Of a DNA stretch of 64,000 bases, positions 33,827 through 46,400 are shown piece by piece. The notes beneath the pieces were generated by a model that did no database searches, had not been told where the DNA came from, and was given only the letters and a program-made list of their open reading frames with translations. The first letter of the stretch is position 1. Every line of letters starts with the position of its first letter. A program made the position numbers and the translations under genes. Source of the stretch: Gliomastix tumulicola (lineage: Eukaryota; Ascomycota; Sordariomycetes; Hypocreales; Bionectriaceae); assembly GCA_001599755.1 (NCBI GenBank), contig BCHX01000005.1, positions 194,800-258,799 of the forward strand, read 5' to 3'.

Positions 33827-34039
33827 ATAAATAAAAAATAAAATAATATTTATTTACTTATTTATTTACTTATTTATTTTTTTATTTTTTATTTATTATA
33901 ATACTTTAAAAATATTAATTACTTTTTTAAACTCTTACTAAAGTTAGTATTTAGTTAAAGCTATTAAAGTAATTATTTTAATTATTTATCTTATATTAAA
34001 AGTATATTATATAATAAATAGAGATTTATATTAAAATAT

Positions 34040-35346
34040 TTAAACATCTAGCATAAACTTAGCATTCTTGCTTAAATTAGTAATTGAGAGCCTCTCCATA
34101 GGGTCTTCCTTCCAAAGTGCCGAAATAACAGGAGCATATTTCGAGTGTATACTCTTTGGAACTTCTTTGAAAAATGGATCGTCACCGTTGCTTAAGCATC
34201 CCCTAATCCTATCATATTGCTCACGACTCTTGTGCTCGGGCAACCCTATGTCGAAGGGGCGCGGGCGGTCGGTAAGAAGATGGTACATCTATTAAGAGAT
34301 GATCAGCTGATGCAGTCTTTTTGGCCGTCAGGTGTATGTAGCTTACGAGTATTCCCAGCTGCCAGCTATCCACCTTGAATGGATAAGCTGTTCTATCCCC
34401 TTGCCTCAAGATCTCTGGTGGCAGTGGCGTCCCATTCGGGAAAGAGGACAAGTCAAACTCAGCGCCTCTAGATGGTCGGAAGGAGTAGCCAAAGTCGAAG
34501 ACCATGCATGAGTCCTCATCGCCAAATCCTATATACTCAGGCTCGGTGACGCGACAGGGAAGACAGGGAGGCGTAGCTTCACCATCCCGCCTTTCAACAC
34601 AGTGCTCCATTGGTGGCTTCATGAGGAAGCTTCTCATGAAATCCTCAGACGGAGGCGGTAACCCAATATTCCCCGCATGAATATCTATTGCACGGTCAGT
34701 TGAGGCGAGGTTGACTCAGAATGGATGACTAGCTGATTCACCTGCGTGCACCACACCAATGCGGTGAAGATCCGCGACCGCTCTCACGACCTGGCGAAGG
34801 ATTTTGTCCTTCCTTCCATAGTCGTCTGCTAGACTAGGGTCGCCCTCGTAGATTTCTTCCCCAATCATTACACGAGCCACATCTGAGCCCATGAGGGGAT
34901 ACACAATAGCATCAAAATCCACATCTCGATACTGATCGAGGTAAGACAGATGATGCGGGATACTGAAATGGTCCTGTATCTTGCAAACGAAGCGACTGCT
35001 AGCATGTTCTCTAATATAGAGACTGGTATCAAGCTCTTCAGTCTTTGGTCGAGACAGGAACTTGATCGTTGAGAAGGCGCTGCTCATTTTTTAGTTGAGG
35101 TCCATGGGAAAATTGCATGATTATACCATACCCAGTGACAGGACTTTTCGTCAACCAGGACCAACAGCCCAGCCTCCTTATCAGGCGATAACCACGGTAG
35201 AGCTGATCTCTGTACACAACAGGTTGTTTGCTATCGGCCCAGTATTCCAGTCGATAGTTGTCGGGCCAATGTACACCGCCATGTGTGAAGGTCTTATATT
35301 GGCGATAAAGAGGCGCTCTGAAGTTGGGGTTTTTCTTGAGGCTCAT
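34040..35346 (-). CDS. SRPK-like serine/threonine protein kinase (four exons)
   Basis: Exons 35346-35132, 35079-34742, 34684-34347 and 34288-34040 keep one frame over introns of 52, 57 and 58 bp (donors GTATGG, GTGAAT, GTAAGC; acceptors GCAG, ATAG, ATAG), giving 379 residues. The N-terminus DNYRLEYWADSKQPVVYRDQ and YRGYRLIRRLGCWSW is characteristic of fungal SRPK-like kinases. TIKFL holds the beta-3 lysine (78). The catalytic loop is HADIHAGNIG (HAD 183-185), the metal motif DFGYS (248-252), followed by PPEIL in place of APE and DSWQLGILMYHLL for helix F. The glycine loop is degenerate (LGCWSW). The reading frame is intact although it begins immediately beside the RIP block, its stop codon lying within about 10 bp of it. 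The next gene, 0.7 kb downstream of its promoter side, is the NRPS. Confidence 0.8.
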
Positions 35347-36169
35347 GTTTGTTCATTGTGAACTGTACCAGGAACGTGTGGAGACTTCGGTCAGGAGTGA
35401 GAGAGTTGGCGTGACTGGTAGTCTAAATGTGGCGCCAAACTTCCGCAAATTACCCGACAGAACTCCATGAGCCCCACCTTAATGGTGACCCCGCCACATG
35501 GGGGAAAGAATACAAGGCACAGATACCAGCAAAAGCCAGCAGCATTTGTGCCGTGTATTTTTTCACCCAACTTGCCCGCCTGCCGTGCCCGCTAATCAAG
35601 TTCTTTCAGCGGTTGGGCGTGAGAGTCGATGCTCTCTCACCACGCCGCAATCTCGCATTCCTCACATCGCTAGCCAAACTGTAGCCCAGTTATTACAATT
35701 GTCCAAAGGCAATACCATGTCACTATCGACGCCATACCTTCAGCCTCTGTCGTTCTCCAATCTGCAAGGCTCTCTGTTGGCTGTACTTGTCAGCTCCATC
35801 TCCCGTAGTTTCTCTCGTGCCGACATCAAGATGCATCTCTATTCCGCGTCTGGCAAGGGGGGTTTGTCGAATGCTCCCAAGAGACCGATGTTCCGACCTT
35901 TTGCCGAGAGATCCACTCCCCACCATTGAGACTTCATACCCTACACCCGATCCTGGCCTTCGCAGTTTCGGACCATGGGCATGCATGGTGCATCACTTAA
36001 ATAACGTATTATGATATGCAGATACTTAAGTATGTATATATTACTAGCTTTATCAAAGCCTCAGTGTTTGTAAGAGCGGAGAAATACAGAGGACGATAAT
36101 GAGAAAAGGTGAGATAAATAAAAGAGACAAAGGAAATGCTAATATAATCTGTACAATCTTACAGAGCGC
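35347..36169. other. Spacer between kinase promoter and NRPS 3' end
   Basis: About 0.8 kb of GC-normal sequence. It holds the kinase promoter on the left and the NRPS 3' untranslated region from about 36000. Short open frames on both strands lack coding features. Confidence 0.5.
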
Positions 36170-37420
36170 CTACGACAGCGTCTGATTCCTCCTCAACGTC
36201 CTCGGCCCCTCGCCCTGCGCGCCAAACGTCTTCGACCGCTTCACAACATTCACCCTCGGATCGATCTTGCGATACGCGCCCGCATCGCTGGCCGTCTGCA
36301 CGAACCCAATCCTCTCCAGGTACGCGAAATTCGCCCTGACGCAGTCCGTCATGTGGTCCGCGAAGTCCTGCGGAATGCCCGCCATGACGTCTTCAGGATA
36401 CGTCCAGCCGATGGAGGAGAGGAAGTCCTGGACGGACCAGAGCGGGTGGTCCTCGGCGCCGTCCTGCTCGAGATGTTCCTTGGCCTTTGCCGTCCACTCG
36501 GGCCAGGCGAGGGGCGCGAGGGGCGTGTGAAGTTCCGCGTTGATGGTCTGCCAGAATTGGGTCGTGGACATGCCGAGCGTCATATCCTCGAAGCCTTGGA
36601 AGGGAGCGGACGAGGAGAAAGAGGGGAGCTTGTTGAGGATGGTGCGTGAGACCGTGCCGCGGTCGGCGATGGAAATCCATTGGTCAAAGTCGCTGTAGGG
36701 GAAGGCGCCGATGCTGATGGCTCCGACGACGACACGCCAGAGATAATCGTCCGTGTTGGCTACGCCATCTGCAGTACCGCCGATGATGCGGCCGGGCTTG
36801 ACAACGGAGATACGGTCCTGCTCGTCGGGGAGACGGGCCAGGATGTTCTTGAGGACGACGTCTGCGACGAGCTTGGTCTGGACGTAGCCGTTGGCCTTGG
36901 TCATGGCGAGCAGCATCGGGCCAAAGTCGTCCAGGCCAGCGAGGCTGATACCACCGGAGACGAATGTGAAGGTAGGCTGGGCAGGAGAGATCATGGCGGC
37001 GCTGAGGAGCTCGATGGCCGAGGTGACGTTGGCCTGCTTGAGAGCAGAGAAGCCGAGGTTCCAGTTGACGGCGGCGCCGTTGTGGACGATGGAGTCAACC
37101 ATCTGATCTTCAGAGGATTTGCCGCACAGCCTGTCCCACTGCGTATCGTCGAGACCGAGGCGCGGCTGGTGCAGATCGCCGACCCAGACCTCGAGCTTGG
37201 AGGCGTACTCGTCAAGCCACCATCCTCCAATGTTGGCAGACTGCTTCACACGCTCAAGACCGGCTGCCTCGGAAGAAGCACGAACATGGGCGATGACGGT
37301 GTGAAGGCTGGGGTTGGTAAGCAGCTGCCGGAGGATCTCGGCACCGAGGTAACCGCTGGCGCCGGTCACGAAGACGGAGCGAGTGGGCTTGGTGTCGAGG
37401 GAAATGGCCTTGGGGTGCTT
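36170..37420 (-). other. NRPS terminal thioester reductase (R/TD) domain
   Basis: An extended short-chain dehydrogenase fold. It opens with the Rossmann motif VFVTGASGYLGAEIL (about 37345-37385), then a VGDLHQPRLGL block with the conserved GDL, HNGAAVNW, the serine-bearing FVSGGISLAG and the catalytic YVQTK (Y-x-x-x-K, about 36882-36896), followed by VVKPGRIIG. These are the residues needed for NAD(P)H-dependent release of the carrier-bound peptide as an aldehyde, possibly reduced further to an alcohol. A Dieckmann-type domain would normally lack the YxxxK pair, so redox release is the better reading. Confidence 0.9.
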
Positions 37421-40400
37421 GAGGAGCGTTGAGAGCGGCCCCTCGAGAGAGGCGGTGATGGAGGCGACCTGCGCCGCGAGATCAAGAGACGGCTTGGCTT
37501 GAACATCCTCATCTTCCTCGCCGCCCGACTCAATCATCCTGGCGATGCTGGAGATGGTGCTGTTGTTGTCACTCAGCATCCGCGAGGTCAGCGAGATGCC
37601 GTACACCTGCTGGATCTTCCTGGAGAGCTTGATGATGCTGATGGAGTCACCGCCCAGCGTGTAGAAGTCGTCGTTGACGGCGATGTTGTCAGTGGGGACG
37701 TCAAGGACCTCGGCGGAGATGTCGCGGAGCGCAAACTCGAGAGCAGTCTGTGGCTCGCGGCGGCCCTTGCTGAGGATTGTGTACTGGTCAATGTCCTCGG
37801 CAGTGAGGCCATCAACAAGCGCGCGGAGGGCGTTGCGATCCATCTTCATCGAGGCGCGGAGCAGAGGCATCTGGTGGATGGGGAAGACAATGGAGGGGAC
37901 CATGTAAGTTGGGAGCGTCTTCCTCAGCCTACCGACGAGGGAAGAGATGAACTCGGTCATGGTCTCGTTGTCCGAGGTGGGCAGGAATGCGCCGTCGGAC
38001 GAGTTGCTAGCAAGCGCGTCGCCGTCCCAGAAGCTGACGTAGGCGACGAGCGTCTTCTTGGACCGGTATTCAATGACACCGGCAGCGGCGTGCTCGACCG
38101 AGGGAGAAGAAGACTTGATCATGTTCTCAATCTCGCCCAGCTCAACACGCTGGCCGCGGATCTTGAGCTGCGTGTCGCGGCGGCCGTGGTACTCGAGGGA
38201 GCCATTAGCATTGTAGCTCACCAGATCACCGGTGCGGTAGAATCTCTGTGGGTTGTGCGCGAGAGATTCGGGCATCCAGGGCATCCTCCTGTTCAGGAAG
38301 CTGGCCATGGTCTTCTCCTCGTCGTCGAGGTAGCCTCGGGCGATGGTGTGGCCCTGGACGACCAGTTCACCAACACAGCCGACTGGTGCAAGCCTGTTGA
38401 CGTTTCCAGGCTCGCAGATCCAGCCGTGATGGGCGTACGGGCGACCGATGGTGGTCGGGGATGTGTTCTCCCCGGCCTTCCAGAAGTTGGTGGCGCACAT
38501 GGCGCAGGCTTCAGTCGGCCCGAAGCCGTTGACAAGGCGGACGTGCTCGAGCCAGGTGTCGATATCATGCTGCATGGCAGCCTCACCAACGAGCATGACG
38601 GTCTTGAGAGTTGGCACCTGCTCGGGCGAGATGGTGCGCGCAAACGAGGGGCTGAACATGGCGACGTTGGCCTTGGAGCGGTTGATAAACTCGACCGTCT
38701 GGCCCAGACGCTCGGCATCGGAGGGAATGCAGATGGTACCACCAACCACAAGGGTGGTGATGGTCTCGATGATGCTGCTGTCGAAGGCGAAGCTGCCAAA
38801 CTGCAGCGTGCGGCGACTGGCCTTCTCGACGAAGAGGGTGCGTGCCTGCTTCATCATGCTAGTGGCCATCGGGGCATGCTCGATGACGATACCCTTCGGC
38901 TTGCCAGTAGACCCAGACGAGAACATGACGTAGGCAGCGTTGCTGGTGTTGACCTTCCCGAGGGAGGGGATGCCCCGGGCGCTCTGGGTGATGGTTGGCA
39001 TGGTCGACATGGAGAGTTCGATGATGTTGTCGATCTCGCCCACGAACTCATCTCGAGTGGAGGACGAGGTTATGATGAACTTGGCGTCGACCTGCTTGCA
39101 AATGCCAATGCGGCGGCTGAAAGGATGGGAGGGGTCAAGGGGAATGAAGTAGCCGCCCGACTTCATAATGGCGATCATGGCGACAATGGCCCAGTAGCTC
39201 TTGTCGAAGCAGAGGGGAACGGGTGTCTCGTTGGTCACGCCGAGAGCCACAAGATGAGACGCGACTGTGGTCGTGATCTCATCAAGCTCGTTGTACGTGA
39301 GAGATTTCTCGGTCGTGTAGATGGCCTCGAGTTCAGGCGTGAGCAGAGCCTGGCGGGAGACCAGCTCATGCAGACACTCATCGATGAGATCCATCTTGGA
39401 GTAATGCCAGCCGACGATCTTGTCCATATCCCACGGGCCAGTGAGAGAAACATCGCCGAGGGTCTGATCGGGATTGTTCAGCATGGTCCGGAGAACATGC
39501 TCGAACTGGTGGGAAAGCGCGTCGACACGGTGAGGCGCCACGGCGAGGGAGTTGAAGAAGACGGAGAGCTCGACCGAACTGTCGTAGACGACGCACTTGG
39601 CGACGAGGTTGTAGTCGAAATAGCCCTCCATTGTGTCGTTGACGAGCTCTTCAACGCCTCGGAGGAAGCTGGGGCTGCTCGCAGAAACGGGCGCCTCCTT
39701 GGCGACTTCAGCAACGAACAGAGAGTTGAAGTCGCATGCAGCACGAGCATCGCTGCTCAGCTTGCCAATATTATGCAGACCGAATTGCTCATACGAAGTC
39801 ATGTCGAAGGCCTGCGACTGGACGGCGTGCAGGTAGTCGCGGACAGAGTCATCCTGGCTCATGCGGATGCGAACAGGAACGGTGGCAATTGTCGGACCGC
39901 ACATCTGGTGCAGGCCTGGAACCTGGGCCGACCGACCAGAGACGGTGGCACCGAAGCAGACATCCTCTGTTTCGCTGTACCGGGCGAGGAGCATGGCCCA
40001 GACGGCGCGTACGAGGGATGCCTTGGTGATGGACTGGTCGTTGGTGGTGGAGGCTGGCCACTCAATCTTCCTGGTGTTGGATCGAGTGACAGGCTCGTCT
40101 TTGGCCGCGTTCCGCGAAGGAAGAGCGTCTCCGGGGAAGGCCGCCGGAACGGCACCCTCGAGCTGCTCGATCCAGAACTGGCTGGCAGCCTCGTCGTCCA
40201 GCGCCTGCGTGTGCTGGATGAAGCCGGCGTAAGGCTGGAGAGGCGCCGGCGCGAGACCCTCGTAGACAGCCTGGAAGGTCGACACGATCAGACCAAGAGT
40301 CCAGCCGTCAAAGACAGCGTGGTGGCAGATGTGAGCAAAGAAGTACGCGCCATCCTGCTCGATGACGGAGAATCGGTTGAGACGCGTGCCGTAGCCCATT

Positions 40401-43400
40401 TCATACGTCCGACTCTCGGCAATGAGAGACTTGACATCCGTGACACCCTCGTCCCACTCGTTGTCCTTGTTGAGGACGATCTGGAGGGGTTTGTTACCCA
40501 CGTCGATGATCCTGGTGCGCAGGCAGGCGCAGAGCTGGACTGTTTGCTCCCAGGCGGCCTTGAGGCGGGCTACGTCGATGTTGTCGGGCAGTCTATAGAC
40601 GTTCTTGACGACGTACAGACCGGGCTGGGTGATGGTGACCGCGATGAGACTGCCCTGGAGGGACGAGCAGGGGAAGGCATCCTCGATGACCTGGTCGTCG
40701 GCCAGGCCACATCTCTCGCGGATGCGGTCACTCTCGACAATCTCACGATCTTCTCGGCTAATGAGGCTGAAGGGAGCGATATCCTTGGGCGCGGTGAGGG
40801 CATTCTTGTCGACGACCACGGCATGGGAAGCGATGCTGGAGAGGCGCTGATCGCTAAAGATGTCCTTGACATGGATGGAGATGCCCTCTTCCTGTGCGAG
40901 AGACACGAATTGCATGGCCGTGATCGAGTCACCGCCGAGATGAGTAAAGTGGTCGTCCCTGCCAATGGAATCCTTCTCGACGGCGAAGAGAACCGCCCAG
41001 ATATCCTGGATGCGGCGCTCCATGTCCGTCTCGGGAGCCCGCTTCTCTGCATTGGTGAGGCAGTACATGGCGAGGCTCTCGCGGCCGAGATCAGCAGTTA
41101 AAGCCTTGAGACGATTCCTGTCGATCTTGATTGAGGTGATCGCGGGCATGAAGGCGCAAGGTATGAACATGGACGGGACCATGTACCGCGGGAGAGTGAC
41201 GTTCAACTTGGCTGCGAGCTCGATGAAGCTCTTCTCCATGGCCTCGTCGATAGGTAGGAAGATGTCCTCTCCAACGCCGGGCTTAATATCATCGTTGAAG
41301 CAGACGTAAGCAACAAGCTGAGGACGGCCGTCGGACCTGGGCTGGAACAGATCCACGGCAACTTGGCAGACGCCCTCAAGCTCCCTGAGGACATGATGCT
41401 CAATCTCGCCCAGCTCGACACGGAAGCCGCGAATCTTGACCTGCGTGTCCTTGCGCGATACGAACTGCAGTGCTCCGTGGGCGTTCCAGTAGGCCAGATC
41501 GCCGGTCTTGTAGAAGCGATCCCACAGAGGCTCGGATCGGCGAGGCACCCAGTCGGGAAGGTTATAGACGAATGTCTCGGCCGTCTTGTCGGGGTTCTTG
41601 AGGTACTCGCGGCACAGAGTGGGAGACTGGATCATGATCTCGCCAATGGTGCCAACGGGAGCAAGGCGCTGAGGATCGTCAGGGTCGACAAGCCACGTAT
41701 TCCCAACAACCGGAGGACCGACGTTGTTGGGAGCATCGTGGATGCTGGTGTACTCGTGCCACGTCGCGGCCACGACAGCTTCACCAGGACCCCAGAGGTT
41801 GCCGAGGCAGCGAACCTTGCCATGCCACTTCTGAACGAGAGACTGAGGCACGGCTTCGCCACCGAGGACGAGGGCCTCGAGAGTGGGCATAGCCTCTGGC
41901 TGGAGGGTCTGAACGAACGATGGGGTGAGGTAGGCTCTGGTGACCTGCTTCTCCGTGACGAATCTGGCGAGGCTGTCGCTGTTCATGCGAATATCCTCCG
42001 ATGGTACACAAACACATCCGCCAATGAGCAGTGTGGCAATGATCTCTCCGATGGAGAAGTCGAAGACGAATGCCGCGAACTGGAGGCATCTCGTGGTTGC
42101 GCTGTGACCGATAGACGCGGCCAGATTGATTTGACTGGTGCAGACAGCAAGATGCTCGATAACGAATCCCTTCGGCACGCCGGTACTGCCGGAGGTAAAG
42201 AGCATATAGGCCACATCGTTGGGAGAGACGATGATTGAAGGGGCGGTCGCGCCGTTGTCGCTGCTCTGAAGCTTATCGTCGAGGGACTGATCAACAGCCA
42301 CAGTCTGAGAGATGAGACCATCAAGAAGCTCAAGATTGGTCTCGTTGGCAAGCGCAAGTCGCGACTCGGTCTGGCTGGTGACCTGCTCCAAACGCTGGCG
42401 AGGATGAGAGGGATCAAGAGGCACCCAGACAGCACCCGCCTTGTTGATGGCCAGAATAGAAACGAAATGCCAGATCGACTTGTCGAAGCACACGTGGACC
42501 ACATCGCCCTTCTTGACACCACAGACGTTAACGAGGTGGTTGGCAAGGCGGTTGGCGCTGCGGTCGAGTTCGTCATAAGTGAGCTCACCATCCCACGAGG
42601 AGATAGCTGGTGCGTGTGGCTGGTCTTTGGCAACGGCCTCAAAGCGGTGGTGCAAGCAGTCGCTGACGATGGGCGTCTCGTGGCTGTTCCATTCGATGGC
42701 TTTCTGTAGATCCCAGGAGCCGGCAATGGCAACAGAGCTCAGCTTGTTCTCGCTGGCGCTATCTCCGGCAATGCTCCATAGCTGAGAGATGACGTGGCTG
42801 TAATGGTTGACAAGGGCAGCCATGCGGCTCTCAGGAAGCACGGTCGAATCGTAGACGACGAGTAGGTTGACGCTCTCGCCCACCATTCTGACCTGGACGA
42901 CCAGAGGGTATGTGAAGTAGTCGTTGATACCCTCCTGGCTGCTCCACTTGCCAGACTCATCGTAGCTGAGGAAGGCCTCGGCAGCATCGACTTCGCCGTT
43001 GGCGCCGCGAGCGGGCTTCTGCGTAGCTGGCTGGACAACGAAGAGACTCTGGAAGTTGCAGGCGTTCTGCGCGTCTCGACCAAGCTTGCCGATATTCTGA
43101 AGACCGAACTGTTCATGAGGAACCATGTCCTGGGCTTGTTCGTGGATCGACTGAAGGAACGCAGCAACACGCTGCTCTCCGTCGACGCGGACGCGGACTG
43201 GAACGGTGGCAATCGCAGGGCCAGGCATCTCGCTCAACCCAGGCACAGGCGCCTGCCGGCCTGAAACCGTAGTGCCAAAGCACACATCGTCAGTCTCGGA
43301 GTAGTGCGCGAGCAGGATCGACCAGGCGGCTCGGAGGACGGTAGCCTTGGTGATGGTGGCGGACTGAGACTTGGTGTCGAAGTCGATGGTGTGGTTGATG

Positions 43401-46400
43401 ATCTTGGTCGCCTTCTCGACGGCCTGGGTCTTTGGAGGCGGCCACGAGCTGGCCTTGACATCCTTGAGCTGGTCGGCCCACCAGGCGCGGGTCTCTTCCT
43501 CGGGGATGCTGAGCATGTACTTGATGAAGGAAGAGTAGGGGCTGAGTGACAACTGGGCGCTGCTGTCGAAGTAGCAGCTGGACAGCGTACGGAAGACGAG
43601 CTGCTGAGACCAACCATCGTAGACGGAGTGGTGGACGCCCCAGACGAAGATATTGTCCCCGTTGTCGCTGTCACGGCCCATGCCGTAGAACTGCAGAGGT
43701 GATCCGTACTGAATGTTGACCTCGGAGGCAGACTTGATGAGCGACGGGATATCCTTGGCATTGCTGATCCATCGGGGCTCCTCCTTGACAACGACCTGGA
43801 TAGTTGCGTCCTTGAAGCGAATCATGCGCGTGCGCAGACTGGTGCAGAGCTCGACGGTCTTCTCCCACGCCGCCTTGAAGCGGTTAACGTCGACTTGGCT
43901 GCCGAGTCTGTAGATGTGTGTTGAGAGGTACGACCCGGGCTCCTTGGCCGCGAGAGCGATAAGGGACTCCTGGATAGCCGTGGAGGGATAGGCATCCTCG
44001 ATAGACTCGCTGTAGAGGAGGTTCAACTCGGCACGAGTGGCCTCTGAAAGAACATGGTCACGCGTCTCTTGGGCGAGGAGGCTGAAAGGCTCAGGATGGG
44101 CGTTGTCAACATGGGCGTCGCCCTCGGTCATCTCAACGGCAGTGAGAGCGACGGCGCTGAGTCGCGGATCACGGAAGATATCGCGGACAGCAACCACGAG
44201 ACCATCGTTGCGAGCCAGAGTGACGAACTGCATAGCATTGACGGAGTCACCGCCGAGAGAGAGGAAAGTGTCGTCTCGGCCGATGGCCTCCGTAGGCAGA
44301 TCAAGAACCGCGGCCCAGAGAGCCTGGACGCGTCGTTCCATGTCAGTCTGAGGCGGACGCTTCTGATCACCACTGGCAACCAAGCTAAACCGGTGAAGCT
44401 CCTCTCTGGGCAGGTCCGCCACGAATTGACGGAGGAGCTTGCGGTCGAGCTTGGCTGAGGTGTTGTACGGCATGTACTTGCAGGGGATGAAGACGGATGG
44501 CACCATGTACGACGGAAGGTTGACGCGCAGCTCCGAGATGAGGTCGGCGAGGTAGGAAGAATCCTCATCATCACTAACGATGTCGCTCAAAGTGGTGTCA
44601 AGGTTGACGCCAGCAGTGTGCGTCTTGCTTGTCGTGGCGATGAAAGCAACAAGTTGCACTGCAGAGCCACTCTTGTGAACCTCAACAGCTACCTGCACAA
44701 TATCGGCGGCTGAGGAGGAGAGAATACGGTACTCGATCTCTCCCAGCTCCACTCGCTGTCCGCGAATCTTGACTTGCGAGTCCATACGGCCGATGTAGTC
44801 GAACGTGCCGTCGGCGTTGCGTCGGACCAAGTCACCGGTCTTGTACGCCTTCTTGGGCATGTCACCTGGCAGCCAGTCGACGTTGTGCAGCCAGGCCGCG
44901 TTGGCCTTCTCGTCCGCATTGATGTAGCCGCGGGCGAGGACAGGGCCCTGGATGATAACCTCACCAACGCAGCCGATAGGCACGAGCTGCTTGATGTTGT
45001 CCGGCTCGACAACCCACCACGCCGAGACCATCGGGATACCGATGTTGTTGGGGTTCTCCTGGCTGCCGACGAGCTGGTAGCCGTTGATGGAGGCCTCGGC
45101 AGGTCCGTAGAAGTTGTGTAGCAGCGCGTGTCCCTTCCACTGGTCAACGAGCTGGTGAGGAATGGCTTCACCGCCGAGACCGATGTCCTTGATATTCGGG
45201 ACATCAGTGGGCTTGACGAGAGCGGCCACCGTAGGCGTGAAGAAAGCCCAGTTGGCGCCCAGCTCGTTGATCGCGCCGGCAATATCGTTGAGGCGCTGAT
45301 AGTCGCTCGGGACGCACAGGACGGAGCCGTGCGAGAGGGCACTGACCATATCGACGAGGCCCCAGTCGAAGGTGTAGTTGGAGTAGGTGAAGATGCGTGT
45401 CTCGGGTCCGTACTTCATCTCGGAGCCGTAGGAGGCGCAGGTCGAGCACACGGAACTGTGCTCGTGCAGCATGCCCTTCGGCTTTCCAGTAGAGCCGGAA
45501 GTGAAGATGACGAAGCAGGCATTGGAAGGAGTGACTGACGTCTCGGGAGCGGCGGTCTGAGGCGGCAGAGACTTGATATAAGCCTCGTCAATCTCGAGCA
45601 CGTGGTCAAGTTCCATGCCGTCGAGAGCCGAGCGAGAGGCCGGGGCGCATAGAACGATCTTGGCCTTGACATCTTCGAGGATGCCCTTGAGACGGTTGGC
45701 CGGAGTAGTCGGGTCGATTGGCACGAAAGCACCGCCTGCCATGACAGTAGCTACGATAGAAACGGCTGCCCAGGCAGACTTGGGGAAGCAGAACGGGACG
45801 AGGACTTCCGGGCCGACGCCAAGCTCTTGCAGCTTGTGAGCCAGCCTGTAGGCATAGTCTCCCAGCTGCTCGTACGTCAGGGAAGCATCCCAGGCGCAAA
45901 TGGCAGGGAGATCAGGCTGGGTCTTGATCTTCTTGTCGATCTCCCAGTGGATGCAGGAGTCAACTGCTGGCTGCAGGTGAGAGTGCTGCAGGGCGTGGTT
46001 CAGCTCGTACTCGCTGATCAGGGAGATATCCTTGACAGCAGCAGGGGTCTCGGACTCCACAGTGCTGAAGATTTGTTGCATGACCGTGTCGAGCTGGTGC
46101 GAGATAGCCTCCACGTCCGTTAGGGACAAGCTGTTGTGCTCGTAGAAGATGCGGAGCTCAATCTCGTCGTCCCACATGAGGGCAATCAGGACGATGGGGT
46201 AGTTGAAGTAGGACTCCATCTCCTCCTGAGTCATCGTAGCGACTTGCTCGTCCCCGGTGATGACGGCTCCGGAGGCCCGGCCATCGAGGTATTGACGCGG
46301 CTGGATGACCATCAAGCTGGAGAAGTCACAGGCGTCTCGGGCTGCAGGGCTGATCTTGGCAATGTTCTGCAGACCGAATTGCTCGTAGGGGACCGTGTCG

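Larger units (their letters stand above)
31190..34035. repeat. Second AT-rich (RIP-like) block
   Basis: About 2.8 kb with very low G+C and no surviving open frame. It contains four copies of a ~300 bp repeat (listed separately), a 23-base poly-A run at 32919-32941, a (TTA)n tract at about 33780-33811 running into (TA)n, and TTTA-type tandem repeats near 33850-33890. No pol domain is readable, so it may derive from non-autonomous elements or LTR fragments. Confidence 0.75.

Noticed and set aside
31190..34035. CRISPR-like array from the regularly similar AT repeats
   Set aside because: The organism is eukaryotic, units are about 300 bp and diverged, and there are no short identical repeats with unique spacers.
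22008..34035. Centromere core
   Set aside because: AT-rich DNA alone is insufficient. Readable Gypsy pol and interspersed intact genes fit ordinary RIPed repeats better.
36170..37420. Thioesterase or C-terminal condensation domain as the release domain
   Set aside because: No GxSxG hydrolase motif and no HHxxxD here. The Rossmann motif and YxxxK identify a reductase.
37499..41101. Plus-strand open frame of 1200 codons antisense to the NRPS, with many shorter ones along the gene (for example 55931-57280)
   Set aside because: They mirror the GC-rich third-position bias of the NRPS, give low-complexity D/G/R/L-rich translations and show no domain. The minus strand is unambiguously the coding strand.
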